Assembly: GCA_023488645.1 (NCBI GenBank)
Contig: JAMDDL010000078.1
Location: 1 to 6,332 of the forward strand
Direction of reading: 5' to 3'
Source: Actinomycetota bacterium
GTDB lineage: Bacteria > Actinomycetota > Humimicrobiia > Humimicrobiales > Humimicrobiaceae
Length of the DNA: 6,332 nucleotides
The position numbers were made by a program, and so were the translations under genes. The notes beneath the pieces were generated by a model. It was not told the origin of the DNA. It saw only the letters and a program-made list of their open reading frames with translations, and searched no databases. Shown piece after piece: positions 1 through 4,656 of the stretch. Position 1 is the first letter of the stretch. Every line of letters begins with the position of its first letter.

Positions 1-321
1 AGAAAGGAAGCAAATTGTTGTAACAAACAATACAAAATCAAAACTTTTATCTTTAAATGGAAGGTTTTCTGCAAATCCTTTTTTGACTTTAACACCTCTT
101 TGTCGAGCAATTGATGACATTGCCTCAGAGGGCTCAACGCCAACTTTCACACCGAGAGGAACTGCAAAACGACCAGTACCAACGCCTACTTCCAGGCCCC
201 TTTTACCAGCTGGAACAACCTGCTTTAATGCAAGCACCTCAGACTGATAGATTTCCTTGTTGTCGTCATACCATCTATCGTATTCGTCAGCGTTATCATC
301 AAAAACAAATGTTTTATACAT
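1..321 (-). CDS. Class I SAM-dependent methyltransferase, N-terminal part (runs off the left edge)
   Basis: The minus strand is open from an ATG at 321 to base 1 (107 codons, no stop), so only the N-terminal half or less is present. The product should be a cytosolic methyltransferase using S-adenosylmethionine; its acceptor is unknown. Seen in the sequence: the glycine-rich SAM loop LEVGVGTG at residues 43-50 (motif I), an acidic residue at the end of strand 2 in GVEPS (E63), the AENLPF segment at 84-89, and FDFVLFVTTICF at 94-105 (motif II region). These fit the Methyltransf_11 type. The N-terminus has an acidic, Tyr-rich stretch (DEYDRWYDD) common in small-molecule methyltransferases. A weak SD (AGGA, 4 bases before ATG) is present, and only 39 bases separate it from the nucleoside phosphorylase upstream, so it is probably the last visible gene of the same operon. 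No arsenite-methyltransferase cysteine pattern is visible in this part. Confidence 0.9.
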   Translation of the reverse strand, partial: MYKTFVFDDNADEYDRWYDDNKEIYQSEVLALKQVVPAGKRGLEVGVGTGRFAVPLGVKVGVEPSEAMSSIARQRGVKVKKGFAENLPFKDKSFDFVLFVTTICFLS

Positions 322-360
322 TGTGTCCTAATGTTTATTAATTTCTGTTGAATTTGCAGC

Positions 361-1137
361 TTATTTTAATGATAGCAGCAAATTCTTGGCAGTTAAATGA
401 ATGAGTTTTAATGCTTCAATACTTCCATTTGCTTCACCTTTTTCAAAATCGCCTTCTTTTTGACCCATTGTGTTTGTTAGATGAGCAAAACATACTACAT
501 TCTTCTGTTTCGCTTTTGCAAATGAATATAATGCTGCTGCCTCCATTTCGACTGCCATAGCTCCTTTATTTTTAGCACATTCAATAGCTGATTTTGTTTC
601 CCTGAAAGGCGCATCTGTTGTCCAGCTTTTTCCGATAGCAATTGACAAGTTTGATTGTTTGAATACAGATTTTAATTTTTTCAAAATATGGCTGTTAACA
701 GATGAAATGTCTAAAGGTGGAAGATAATGATAGCTCGTTCCTTCGTCTCTGATTGCATTTTCAATCAATAGAAATCGAGATGAATTCTCTACAGTTGCAA
801 TTTGTCCTGCCGATGAAATACTAATTAAGAGCTTACAATCTGTAGCAAATAACTCTTCCGCTATCAATACAGCAAAAGAAGCCCCAACAGCATAACCAAT
901 AATTCCAAATTCAATACTCTCATAATTAAAACTGTATAGTTTAGTGTGGTAGCAAGCCCAACATTTGCATAACTTAAGTTGATTATTCTTCTGTAAATAT
1001 TCAACGATATCGCCATCAGGGTCTAAAATACAAACACTGGGAATGCTACACTCACCAATTAATTTCTGTCTCCTTGCTTCTCTAAGCAAGTTTTCAGGAG
1101 TAAATACTGATTGTTCTTCATAATTTTTGTAATTCAT
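361..1137 (-). CDS. Nucleoside phosphorylase (PNP/UDP phosphorylase superfamily)
   Basis: This 258-residue protein is full length for the PNP_UDP_1 fold, whose members cleave nucleosides with phosphate (or water) to a free base and ribose-1-phosphate. Seen: GYAVGASFAV (81-90), the SSAGQI loop (108-113), AIRDEGTSYHY (128-138) with the phosphate-site arginine R130 and the EGTS segment, TTDAPFRET (173-181), and VEMEAAAL (196-203), where E197-M198-E199 correspond to the ribose-binding Glu-Met-Glu of uridine phosphorylase. The base-specificity region is not clear enough to choose uridine, purine or methylthioadenosine as substrate. An unusual cysteine cluster, C57, C59 and C62 followed by H64, lies near the N-terminus; the W-x-C-x-H-T piece looks like a feature of this subfamily. 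The ATG at 1137 is the only good in-frame start. A GAGGA lies 16 bases upstream, further than usual. It sits 97 bases after the dsrE-like gene in the same direction. Confidence 0.9.
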   Translation of the reverse strand: MNYKNYEEQSVFTPENLLREARRQKLIGECSIPSVCILDPDGDIVEYLQKNNQLKLCKCWACYHTKLYSFNYESIEFGIIGYAVGASFAVLIAEELFATDCKLLISISSAGQIATVENSSRFLLIENAIRDEGTSYHYLPPLDISSVNSHILKKLKSVFKQSNLSIAIGKSWTTDAPFRETKSAIECAKNKGAMAVEMEAAALYSFAKAKQKNVVCFAHLTNTMGQKEGDFEKGEANGSIEALKLIHLTAKNLLLSLK

Positions 1138-1232
1138 TATGCTATATTTTTGTTCCTCATAACATTGCTATGATTTAACTCTAATGATTTGTAAATTTAT
1201 TTTTTAAATAATTCGTCTGGTGTTTTACTTAT

Positions 1233-1248
1233 TGTCAAAATGTCAAAA
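1233..1248. repeat. 8-bp tandem duplication at the 3' end of the dsrE-like gene
   Basis: TGTCAAAA occurs twice in direct succession (1233-1240 and 1241-1248), covering the last codons and the TGA stop of the minus-strand DsrE gene. Removing one unit would shift the frame and extend the protein by ten codons to a TAA at about 1204. Confidence 0.8.
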
Positions 1249-1588
1249 TTTTATCGCTATCTATTATCCATTGTGCCAATTCACTCATATTACTAATTTC
1301 AGCACCTTCAATTAACCTTAAGTCTTTTAAACCTCTGGCATTAGCACAAGTTCCACAAATTTTTACTTTACCACCTTTATAAATTACAGCAGACAGCATT
1401 GTTTCAATATTGTAATAGCCCTGTGGAACATTTTGACCTGCTATAGCACAAGTTGCTGAATCTGCCATTAAAAAAATCCTTACTTCAGACTGTGGAAAAT
1501 CTTTCTGAAGTTGTATTGCAATCCTTAAGGCATTGTATGCTTTTTCTGAACCATAAGGAGCATCATTTATTATTAATAATACCTTCAC
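1235..1588 (-). CDS. DsrE-family protein, YchN-like
   Basis: A 117-residue cytosolic protein of the DsrE/DsrF/YchN family, small proteins that form homo- or hetero-oligomers and, in several members (TusBCD, DsrEFH), carry persulfide sulfur on a cysteine. Length and landmarks match E. coli YchN as I recall it: the N-terminal strand followed by the APYGSE loop (10-15), RIFLMAD (37-43), GYYNIETML (57-65), the KICGTC motif (76-81) with the candidate active cysteine C78 and second cysteine C81, LIEGAEI (92-98), and the terminal DKILTF. C47 is a third cysteine. The start is GTG at 1588: it has an upstream GGAAAG ribosome site, gives the family-typical MKVLLIIND start, and overlaps the TGA of the desulfurase relic's frame as GTGA, a normal operon junction. 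Its place behind a desulfurase relic and an ArsR regulator supports a sulfur-handling role. The exact acceptor is unknown. Confidence 0.9.
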   Translation of the reverse strand: MKVLLIINDAPYGSEKAYNALRIAIQLQKDFPQSEVRIFLMADSATCAIAGQNVPQGYYNIETMLSAVIYKGGKVKICGTCANARGLKDLRLIEGAEISNMSELAQWIIDSDKILTF

Positions 1589-1764
1589 CCTGCTTTCCTT
1601 TCTTCAAGTATTTATATAAAATTTGAAATAGTATTTTGTCCAAAGTAATGAGAGCTTGAAGGATTGCCAAAATGTTCTTTAAGAAAAGGAGTCATTGCAT
1701 CAATTACTTCTAAATCAATAGGAGTTGTTGCATTGTAGTCCAGATATATGGGTTTTTGTTTCAT
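1585..1764 (-). pseudogene. Cysteine desulfurase (NifS/IscS type) relic with internal deletion
   Basis: The ATG at 1764 opens a 50-codon frame ending in TAA at 1612-1614. Its first 42 residues are plainly the N-terminus of a PLP-dependent cysteine desulfurase: IYLDYNATTPID (residues 6-17) and FGNPSSSHYFG (32-42). These enzymes are normally about 380-400 residues, so the PLP lysine, the catalytic cysteine loop and nearly the whole fold are missing. After the TAA the same frame continues as ILEERKAG and ends in a TGA (1585-1587) that overlaps the GTG start of the DsrE gene. This suggests the original 3' end was kept and the middle deleted. The start lies only 5 bases after the arsR stop, with no SD of its own, implying translational coupling. 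An intact gene would have supplied sulfur from cysteine to a carrier such as the DsrE protein. A sequencing or assembly collapse is possible but would need to remove about 1 kb cleanly. Confidence 0.85.
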
Positions 1765-1769
1765 TATAA

Positions 1770-2102
1770 TTAATATTTGCTTGAATTTTTAATATCTTTA
1801 AGTATATTACTATTTTGTTCTAGATTTTTAATCAATACCTCTCTCATTAAATCACAAGCTTTAGTTATTCTTTCATCAGATAATTTATAAAAAACATTTA
1901 AACCCTCTCGTCTTGAAAGAACTACACCTTTCTGAATTAATATACTCATATGCTGGGAAAGATTAGCTTTACTTACACCTACTTTTTGTGTTAATTGGGT
2001 TGCTGTAAATTCATCATCTCGCAAAGCAGCAATGATTTCCAGTCTTCTTGGATTTGCCAGGGTTTTACAAATACTAGCATGTAGTGTAAGAATATTATTC
2101 AT
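1770..2102 (-). CDS. ArsR-family winged-helix transcriptional regulator
   Basis: A 110-residue repressor-type protein of the ArsR/SmtB family. Residues 12-28 (CKTLANPRRLEIIAALR) form the typical dimer-helix and A-NP-R signature. The recognition-helix region is GVSKANLSQHMSIL (42-55), and the wing contains SRREGLNVFYKL (63-74). Two cysteines are notable: C12 just before LANPRR and C83 in KACDLMREVL. They could be thiol-based sensing residues (arsenite, metal or persulfide), but they do not match a known ligand set well enough to name the signal. The start at 2102 is chosen because AAGGA lies 9 bases upstream and homology begins there. An upstream ATG at 2165 would add 21 residues unlike the family and has no SD. 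It is followed after 5 bases by the desulfurase relic, so it probably regulates this operon. Confidence 0.9.
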   Translation of the reverse strand: MNNILTLHASICKTLANPRRLEIIAALRDDEFTATQLTQKVGVSKANLSQHMSILIQKGVVLSRREGLNVFYKLSDERITKACDLMREVLIKNLEQNSNILKDIKNSSKY

Positions 2103-2175
2103 ATATATTTTTCCTTTTTTATAACTATTTAAATTAGTATTTAATAATATGAGCACCCATGCCAACAGTTACAGT

Positions 2176-2192
2176 TCTAAAAACTTTTTAGA
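2176..2192. promoter_or_regulatory. Perfect 17-bp palindrome upstream of arsR (possible operator)
   Basis: TCTAAAAA (2176-2183), one central base, then TTTTTAGA (2185-2192). It lies in the gap between the second SHOCT gene and arsR, 74 bases before the arsR start. On the minus strand no T-run follows, so it does not look like an intrinsic terminator for the SHOCT gene. A dimeric ArsR-type binding site is the simplest reading, but low-complexity AT sequence makes chance possible. Confidence 0.35.
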
Positions 2193-2206
2193 CTTCTTTT
2201 TGTAAA

Positions 2207-2413
2207 TTATGTTAGGTCTTTTTTCATGCTTTCATATTGCTCTTTAGTAATTTCACCCTTTGCGTATCTTTCCTTCAGTATTTCAACAGAATGAGTAACG
2301 CTTGTTTTATTTATAAAGTCAAAGTTAAAACCTGTGCCTCTTATAAACCATAGGACTAATAATACTATGCCTATTATAATAGGGATAACAAAAATAAAAC
2401 CAAAAAACATCAT
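2207..2413 (-). CDS. Small membrane protein with C-terminal SHOCT domain (copy 2)
   Basis: A 68-residue protein with one hydrophobic segment at about residues 3-24 and a charged C-terminal SHOCT helix pair (about 42-67: EILKERYAKGEITKEQYESM). SHOCT domains are short oligomerisation-type modules at the ends of small membrane proteins; no enzymatic role is known. The start ATG at 2413 has a strong AGGAG 9 bases upstream and the sequence begins Met-Met as in its paralogue at 3246-3494. The two share about 19 bp exactly in the SHOCT-coding part (2230-2248 and 3272-3290) and a related leader. Compared with the paralogue this copy lacks the Gly/Met/Trp-rich N-terminal stretch. It begins 5 bases after the stop of the ArsR relic. 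Confidence 0.85.
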   Translation of the reverse strand: MMFFGFIFVIPIIIGIVLLVLWFIRGTGFNFDFINKTSVTHSVEILKERYAKGEITKEQYESMKKDLT

Positions 2414-2418
2414 AACAA

Positions 2419-2514
2419 TTAACTCCTTTTATTGTAAAATTTAGCTATTTTCAATCTTTTAGGATTTGCAAGTTTTTTACAGATGTTGGCATGCACTTTA
2501 AGAATGCTATTCAT
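2419..2514 (-). pseudogene. Truncated ArsR regulator relic (N-terminus only)
   Basis: A 31-codon frame starting at ATG 2514 (AAGGA just upstream) and ending at TAA 2419-2421. Residues 1-24 align with the start of the intact ArsR at 1770-2102: HANICKKLANPKRLKIA here against HASICKTLANPRRLEII there, with the same cysteine at residue 12. Similarity stops after about residue 24, and the remaining codons (KFYNKRS) are the leader DNA of the SHOCT gene read through. The whole winged helix is missing, so it cannot bind DNA as an ArsR. Its start overlaps the last 8 bases of the PepSY-like gene, as a functional downstream gene in an operon would. I read it as the left-over of a duplicated arsR cut by the junction with the SHOCT copy. 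Confidence 0.8.
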
Positions 2515-3208
2515 ATTCCTTCATTTCAATAAAAGTTCCATGCCAGCTGTGATACCACACCTGTCCGGTAAAACCATTTACGCTTAACATTCCTACAACA
2601 GCACCGTCACTGTTGACTGTATCAATAGTATAGTAACCGTAAAATTTTTGTCCTTCATCACCTGCAAATTCATTCTGGCTTACCTTTGATAAATAATTAT
2701 TTGCAAGCTCTATTGCTTTTTGTTCATCAATTCTCATATTGTTTTCATACTGGTTACCGGCAAACCCTGAATTCATCATCCCATATTTTTGATTCCACAT
2801 CATATTTGGCCCGTACTCTGGAAATATCGCACCACTTGTTTTATCAAATAAAAGTTCTATGGCTCCAAACCCTGTTTTTTCTTCAATAGTTTCTATATAA
2901 TAATTATTTGAAAATTCCATGATTTCCTTGACTTTTACATTTTGCAGTCCAATATCATTTAGATATTTTTCTACTGCTGATTTAACTTTTTCAAAACTTA
3001 TGTTTTGTATATCTGCGTATTGGTTTCCTGAGTTAAATCCTCTCATCATACCCATCATGTTTCCCTGCCTGAATGTATAACCAGTACCAGTTCCGAATGT
3101 AGCCGCCGGGGAAGATAAGCTAAATATTATACCTGTAGAGACTAGACCCACTGCACCTATAGCAATTAGTATTATTGAAGCTATTAAAAATTTCTTTATA
3201 TTTTTCAT
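2507..3208 (-). CDS. Membrane-anchored, Met-rich PepSY-like protein
   Basis: A 233-residue protein with a short basic N-terminus, one hydrophobic segment at about residues 7-31 and an exported domain, so it is probably anchored in the membrane facing outward. Two related PepSY-like units are visible: about 70-130 (SFEKVKSAVEKYL ... FDKTSGAIFPEYG) and about 160-225 (IDEQKAIELANNYL ... VNGFTGQVWYHSWHG). Methionines cluster at NMMGMMRGF (50-58), NMMW (135-138) and GMM (143-145), with H220 and H223 in YHSWHG near the C-terminus. Met/His pairs like these suggest Cu(I) or Ag(I) binding, but that is inference. The N-terminal MKNIKK start at 3208 lacks a clear SD. It follows the first SHOCT gene after 37 bases, and its last codons overlap the ArsR relic. 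The neighbourhood (SHOCT proteins, two-component system) points to envelope or metal stress. Confidence 0.8.
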   Translation of the reverse strand: MKNIKKFLIASIILIAIGAVGLVSTGIIFSLSSPAATFGTGTGYTFRQGNMMGMMRGFNSGNQYADIQNISFEKVKSAVEKYLNDIGLQNVKVKEIMEFSNNYYIETIEEKTGFGAIELLFDKTSGAIFPEYGPNMMWNQKYGMMNSGFAGNQYENNMRIDEQKAIELANNYLSKVSQNEFAGDEGQKFYGYYTIDTVNSDGAVVGMLSVNGFTGQVWYHSWHGTFIEMKEYE

Positions 3209-3225
3209 TGTTTTATATTTTTCAT
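3195..3225. repeat. Short direct repeat covering the PepSY-like gene start
   Basis: TTTATATTTTTCAT occurs at 3195-3208 and again at 3212-3225, a period of 17 bp. On the minus strand this duplicates the start ATGAAAAATATAAA. The upstream copy gives only a six-codon frame (MKNIKQ, then TGA) whose stop overlaps the real ATG. This could be a slippage duplication or a tiny leader peptide coupled to the gene. Confidence 0.7.
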
Positions 3226-3245
3226 GTAAAAGAATAGTATTAAAT

Positions 3246-3494
3246 TTATGACATCAGCTCTTTTTTCGTATTTTCATATTGCTCTTTAGTTAGTTCACCT
3301 TTTGCATATCTTTCTTTTAATATATCTAAAGAGCGTGTACTGGTTTTATCTGTAATACTATAACCCGTTCTTCTTACGAGCCACACAATTAAAAGTACTA
3401 CCCCTATTATTATTAAGATAAAAAAAATAAAACCAAAAATCATCCCGATGCCACCAAAACCTCCAAAACCCATCATTGGCCATCCCCACATCAT
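3246..3494 (-). CDS. Small membrane protein with C-terminal SHOCT domain (copy 1)
   Basis: An 82-residue protein. Residues 1-18 are rich in Met, Trp and Gly (WGWPMMGFGGFGG), followed by a hydrophobic helix at about 19-40, a basic RR at 41-42 and a SHOCT domain at about 56-80 (DILKERYAKGELTKEQYENT). The ATG at 3494 has AAGGAG 9 bases upstream and the protein starts Met-Met. It is the first gene after the promoter at 3586-3613 and leads the operon into the PepSY-like protein. The Met/Trp/Gly N-terminus could contribute to soft-metal binding or packing in the membrane; this is not established. Paralogue of the product of 2207-2413. Confidence 0.85.
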   Translation of the reverse strand: MMWGWPMMGFGGFGGIGMIFGFIFFILIIIGVVLLIVWLVRRTGYSITDKTSTRSLDILKERYAKGELTKEQYENTKKELMS

Positions 3495-3585
3495 AATAAT
3501 TTACTCCTTATTATTTTTTATAAAATTTATTTTCTATATAAATATTCTAGTATTTACAAGTTTAACAGTTTATAAATTTATTAAC

Positions 3586-3613
3586 ATAATAACAGATATT
3601 CAAATAAAGTCAA
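3586..3613 (-). promoter_or_regulatory. Predicted sigma-70 promoter for the minus-strand SHOCT/PepSY operon
   Basis: On the minus strand: TTGACT (-35, plus-strand 3608-3613), a 16-base spacer, and TATTAT (-10, 3586-3591) preceded by TG one base away (extended -10). Transcription would start near 3579, giving a leader of about 85 bases before the SHOCT gene. This is the best promoter-like sequence in the 296-base gap between the divergent gene sets. Confidence 0.6.
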
Positions 3614-3632
3614 GTATTTAAATTTTTACTTG
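3611..3632. promoter_or_regulatory. Imperfect inverted repeat overlapping the -35 of the minus-strand operon
   Basis: CAAGTA (3611-3616) and TACTTG (3627-3632) form perfect 6-bp arms around an AT centre containing TTTAAATT. The left arm overlaps the -35 box, a typical place for a repressor or activator site. The ArsR protein or the response regulator are candidate ligands; neither is shown by sequence alone. Confidence 0.35.
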
Positions 3633-3718
3633 TGAACAGAATAATGAAAACTAAGATTAAAAAGTTCTTTGACTCTTTTTGGCTTTTTCAATAATTTAAA
3701 AATTTGGTAAAAAATTTT

Positions 3719-3747
3719 TTGAAATATTCAGCATATTATGTCATAAT
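3719..3747 (+). promoter_or_regulatory. Predicted promoter and palindromic operator of the toxin-antitoxin pair
   Basis: TTGAAA (3719-3724), a 17-base spacer and CATAAT (3742-3747) with TG one base upstream (extended -10). The 13-bp perfect palindrome ATTATGTCATAAT (3735-3747) covers the -10 box. Type II antitoxins commonly repress their own promoter by binding such palindromes. The start would be near 3755, leaving a leader of about 36 bases. A second weaker candidate is TTGACT at 3669-3674 with TAATTT at 3692-3697. Confidence 0.55.
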
Positions 3748-3790
3748 GTCCATATAAACAATATTTAAAAATCTTATAGGGAGTTGTTAT

Positions 3791-4099
3791 TTGAAATTAA
3801 AATCCGCTAAATTTAATATCCCAGAGAAAAAAATATCAATAGCTGAAGCAAAAAATAATTTTTCAGAATATATTTCAAGGGTAGCATATATGGATGAAAA
3901 TATAATAATTACCAAAAGAGGAAAGCCAATTGCCGGCCTTGTTTCATGTAAAGATTTTGAAAAACTGAAAGCAATAAAAAAATCCAGCAGTCTGAAAGAT
4001 ATAGTCGGAAAATGGAAAAATTTTGAAGAAATTGAAGGTTTTGTGCAGGAATCTTTTAACACAAGAATAAAAGATAAGGGGCGAAATGTTTCTTTTTGA
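3791..4099 (+). CDS. Type II antitoxin, Phd/YefM-like
   Basis: A 102-residue protein that should neutralise the PIN toxin encoded next and repress the operon. The N-terminal half shows the Phd/YefM pattern: KISIAEAKNNFSEYISRV (14-31) followed by ENIIITKRGKPIAGLV (36-51), i.e. the helix, the strand with TKRGKP, and the 'A-LVS' turn. Residues 52-64 finish the fold, and the charged C-terminal part (about 65-100: SSLKDIVGKWKNFEEIEGF and on) is the likely toxin-wrapping tail. The start is a TTG at 3791; GGGAG lies 7 bases upstream and no ATG fits. A weak start codon is plausible but unusual, because antitoxins are usually made in excess. Its last 14 bases overlap the toxin gene, so translation is coupled. 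Confidence 0.88.
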   Translation: MKLKSAKFNIPEKKISIAEAKNNFSEYISRVAYMDENIIITKRGKPIAGLVSCKDFEKLKAIKKSSSLKDIVGKWKNFEEIEGFVQESFNTRIKDKGRNVSF

Positions 4100-4490
4100 T
4101 ACTGACGCCATAACAAATCTTCTTAAAAAAATTCCATCAAAAACACTTATTGAAAATATTTCAAAATTAGATAAAAGCGAACAATATATTTCATCAATAA
4201 CAGTCGGTGAAATTGCATATGGAGCTTTCAGAAGTAAAAATCCAGAATTTCATCTTAATAATCTTGAAAATATTTTATTACCATCAGTTAATATTTTAGA
4301 CTTTGATGCTTCTGCTGCTTTTATTTATGGCAGAATAAGATCGGAACTTGAAAAAGATGGAGATATAATTTCAAACACAGACATGCAAATTGCTTCAATT
4401 GCAATTGCCAACAATCTTACACTTATAACAGGCAATATGAGGCATTTTCAGCGAGTAAAAGATCTTCAAATACAGAACTGGCTTACATGA
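4086..4490 (+). CDS. vapC: VapC-type PIN-domain toxin (putative RNase)
   Basis: A 134-residue PIN-domain protein, the usual length for VapC toxins, which are Mg-dependent endoribonucleases cutting tRNA or rRNA. The acidic site residues are in place: D5 in LFDTDAI (with D7 where many relatives have Asn), E42 in TVGEIAYG, D99 in NTDMQIAS, and N117 in the TGNMRHF segment near the end. All the catalytic positions expected are kept, so it is probably active. The ATG at 4086 has AGGGG 4 bases upstream, inside the antitoxin gene, and the overlap of 14 bases supports a single co-translated pair. No intrinsic terminator of normal strength follows. Confidence 0.92.
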   Translation: MFLFDTDAITNLLKKIPSKTLIENISKLDKSEQYISSITVGEIAYGAFRSKNPEFHLNNLENILLPSVNILDFDASAAFIYGRIRSELEKDGDIISNTDMQIASIAIANNLTLITGNMRHFQRVKDLQIQNWLT

Positions 4491-4656
4491 TTACTGTATA
4501 TTTCACATCGCACAACTATCAGTATTCAAAATTACTTTGATAAAATTTTATTTTTAACTGCTTAACAACATCAACAAAATTACACTTAATAACCAGGTTG
4601 TGGAACAAAAGACGATTCTCATTTTCTTCCCATTTTTCTTTTTATATAATAAAAAC
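4491..4656. other. Intergenic region between toxin and two-component system
   Basis: This AT-rich gap of 166 bases contains no convincing gene. TAAAATTTTA followed by five T at 4541-4555 is only a very weak terminator candidate for the toxin operon. The right end carries the proposed response-regulator promoter, listed separately. Confidence 0.5.
4620..4650 (+). promoter_or_regulatory. Predicted promoter of the two-component system, with 11-bp spaced direct repeats
   Basis: A perfect TATAAT -10 (4645-4650) lies 6 bases before the response-regulator ATG. There is no good -35; instead two related pyrimidine-rich units, CATTTTCTTCC (4620-4630) and CATTTTTCTTT (4631-4641), sit in its place with an 11-bp period. 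OmpR/PhoB regulators bind tandem sites with this period and can replace the -35 contact, so self-activation is possible. The repeats are imperfect and of low complexity. Confidence 0.4.

Noticed and set aside
111..341. Plus-strand open frame of 76 codons
   Set aside because: It lies opposite the methyltransferase N-terminus, whose minus frame has clear SAM motifs. The plus product is Gln/Arg-rich with no family features.
2103..2165. N-terminal extension of ArsR from the ATG at 2165
   Set aside because: No SD, no homology, and the ATG at 2102 has AAGGA at correct spacing and aligns with the relic's start.
2686..2889. Plus-strand open frame inside the PepSY-like gene
   Set aside because: Antisense shadow of a gene with a clear membrane anchor and PepSY pattern; no SD or motif.
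3495..3780. Small gene, RNA gene or array in the long AT-rich gap
   Set aside because: No open frame with an SD, no regularly spaced repeats, and only promoter-like and short palindromic signals are visible.
3787..4116. Minus-strand open frame over the antitoxin
   Set aside because: Shadow of the Phd-like antitoxin; product is low-complexity Phe/Ser/Leu-rich, and the plus gene has an SD and a coupled partner.
4531..4555. Intrinsic terminator after the toxin gene
   Set aside because: The palindrome is pure A/T with no loop and would be too weak; kept only as a remark on the intergenic region.
4600..4656. N-terminal extension of the response regulator from a GTG
   Set aside because: The extra 19 residues are mostly hydrophobic and absent from the family, and the TATAAT box lies inside them.
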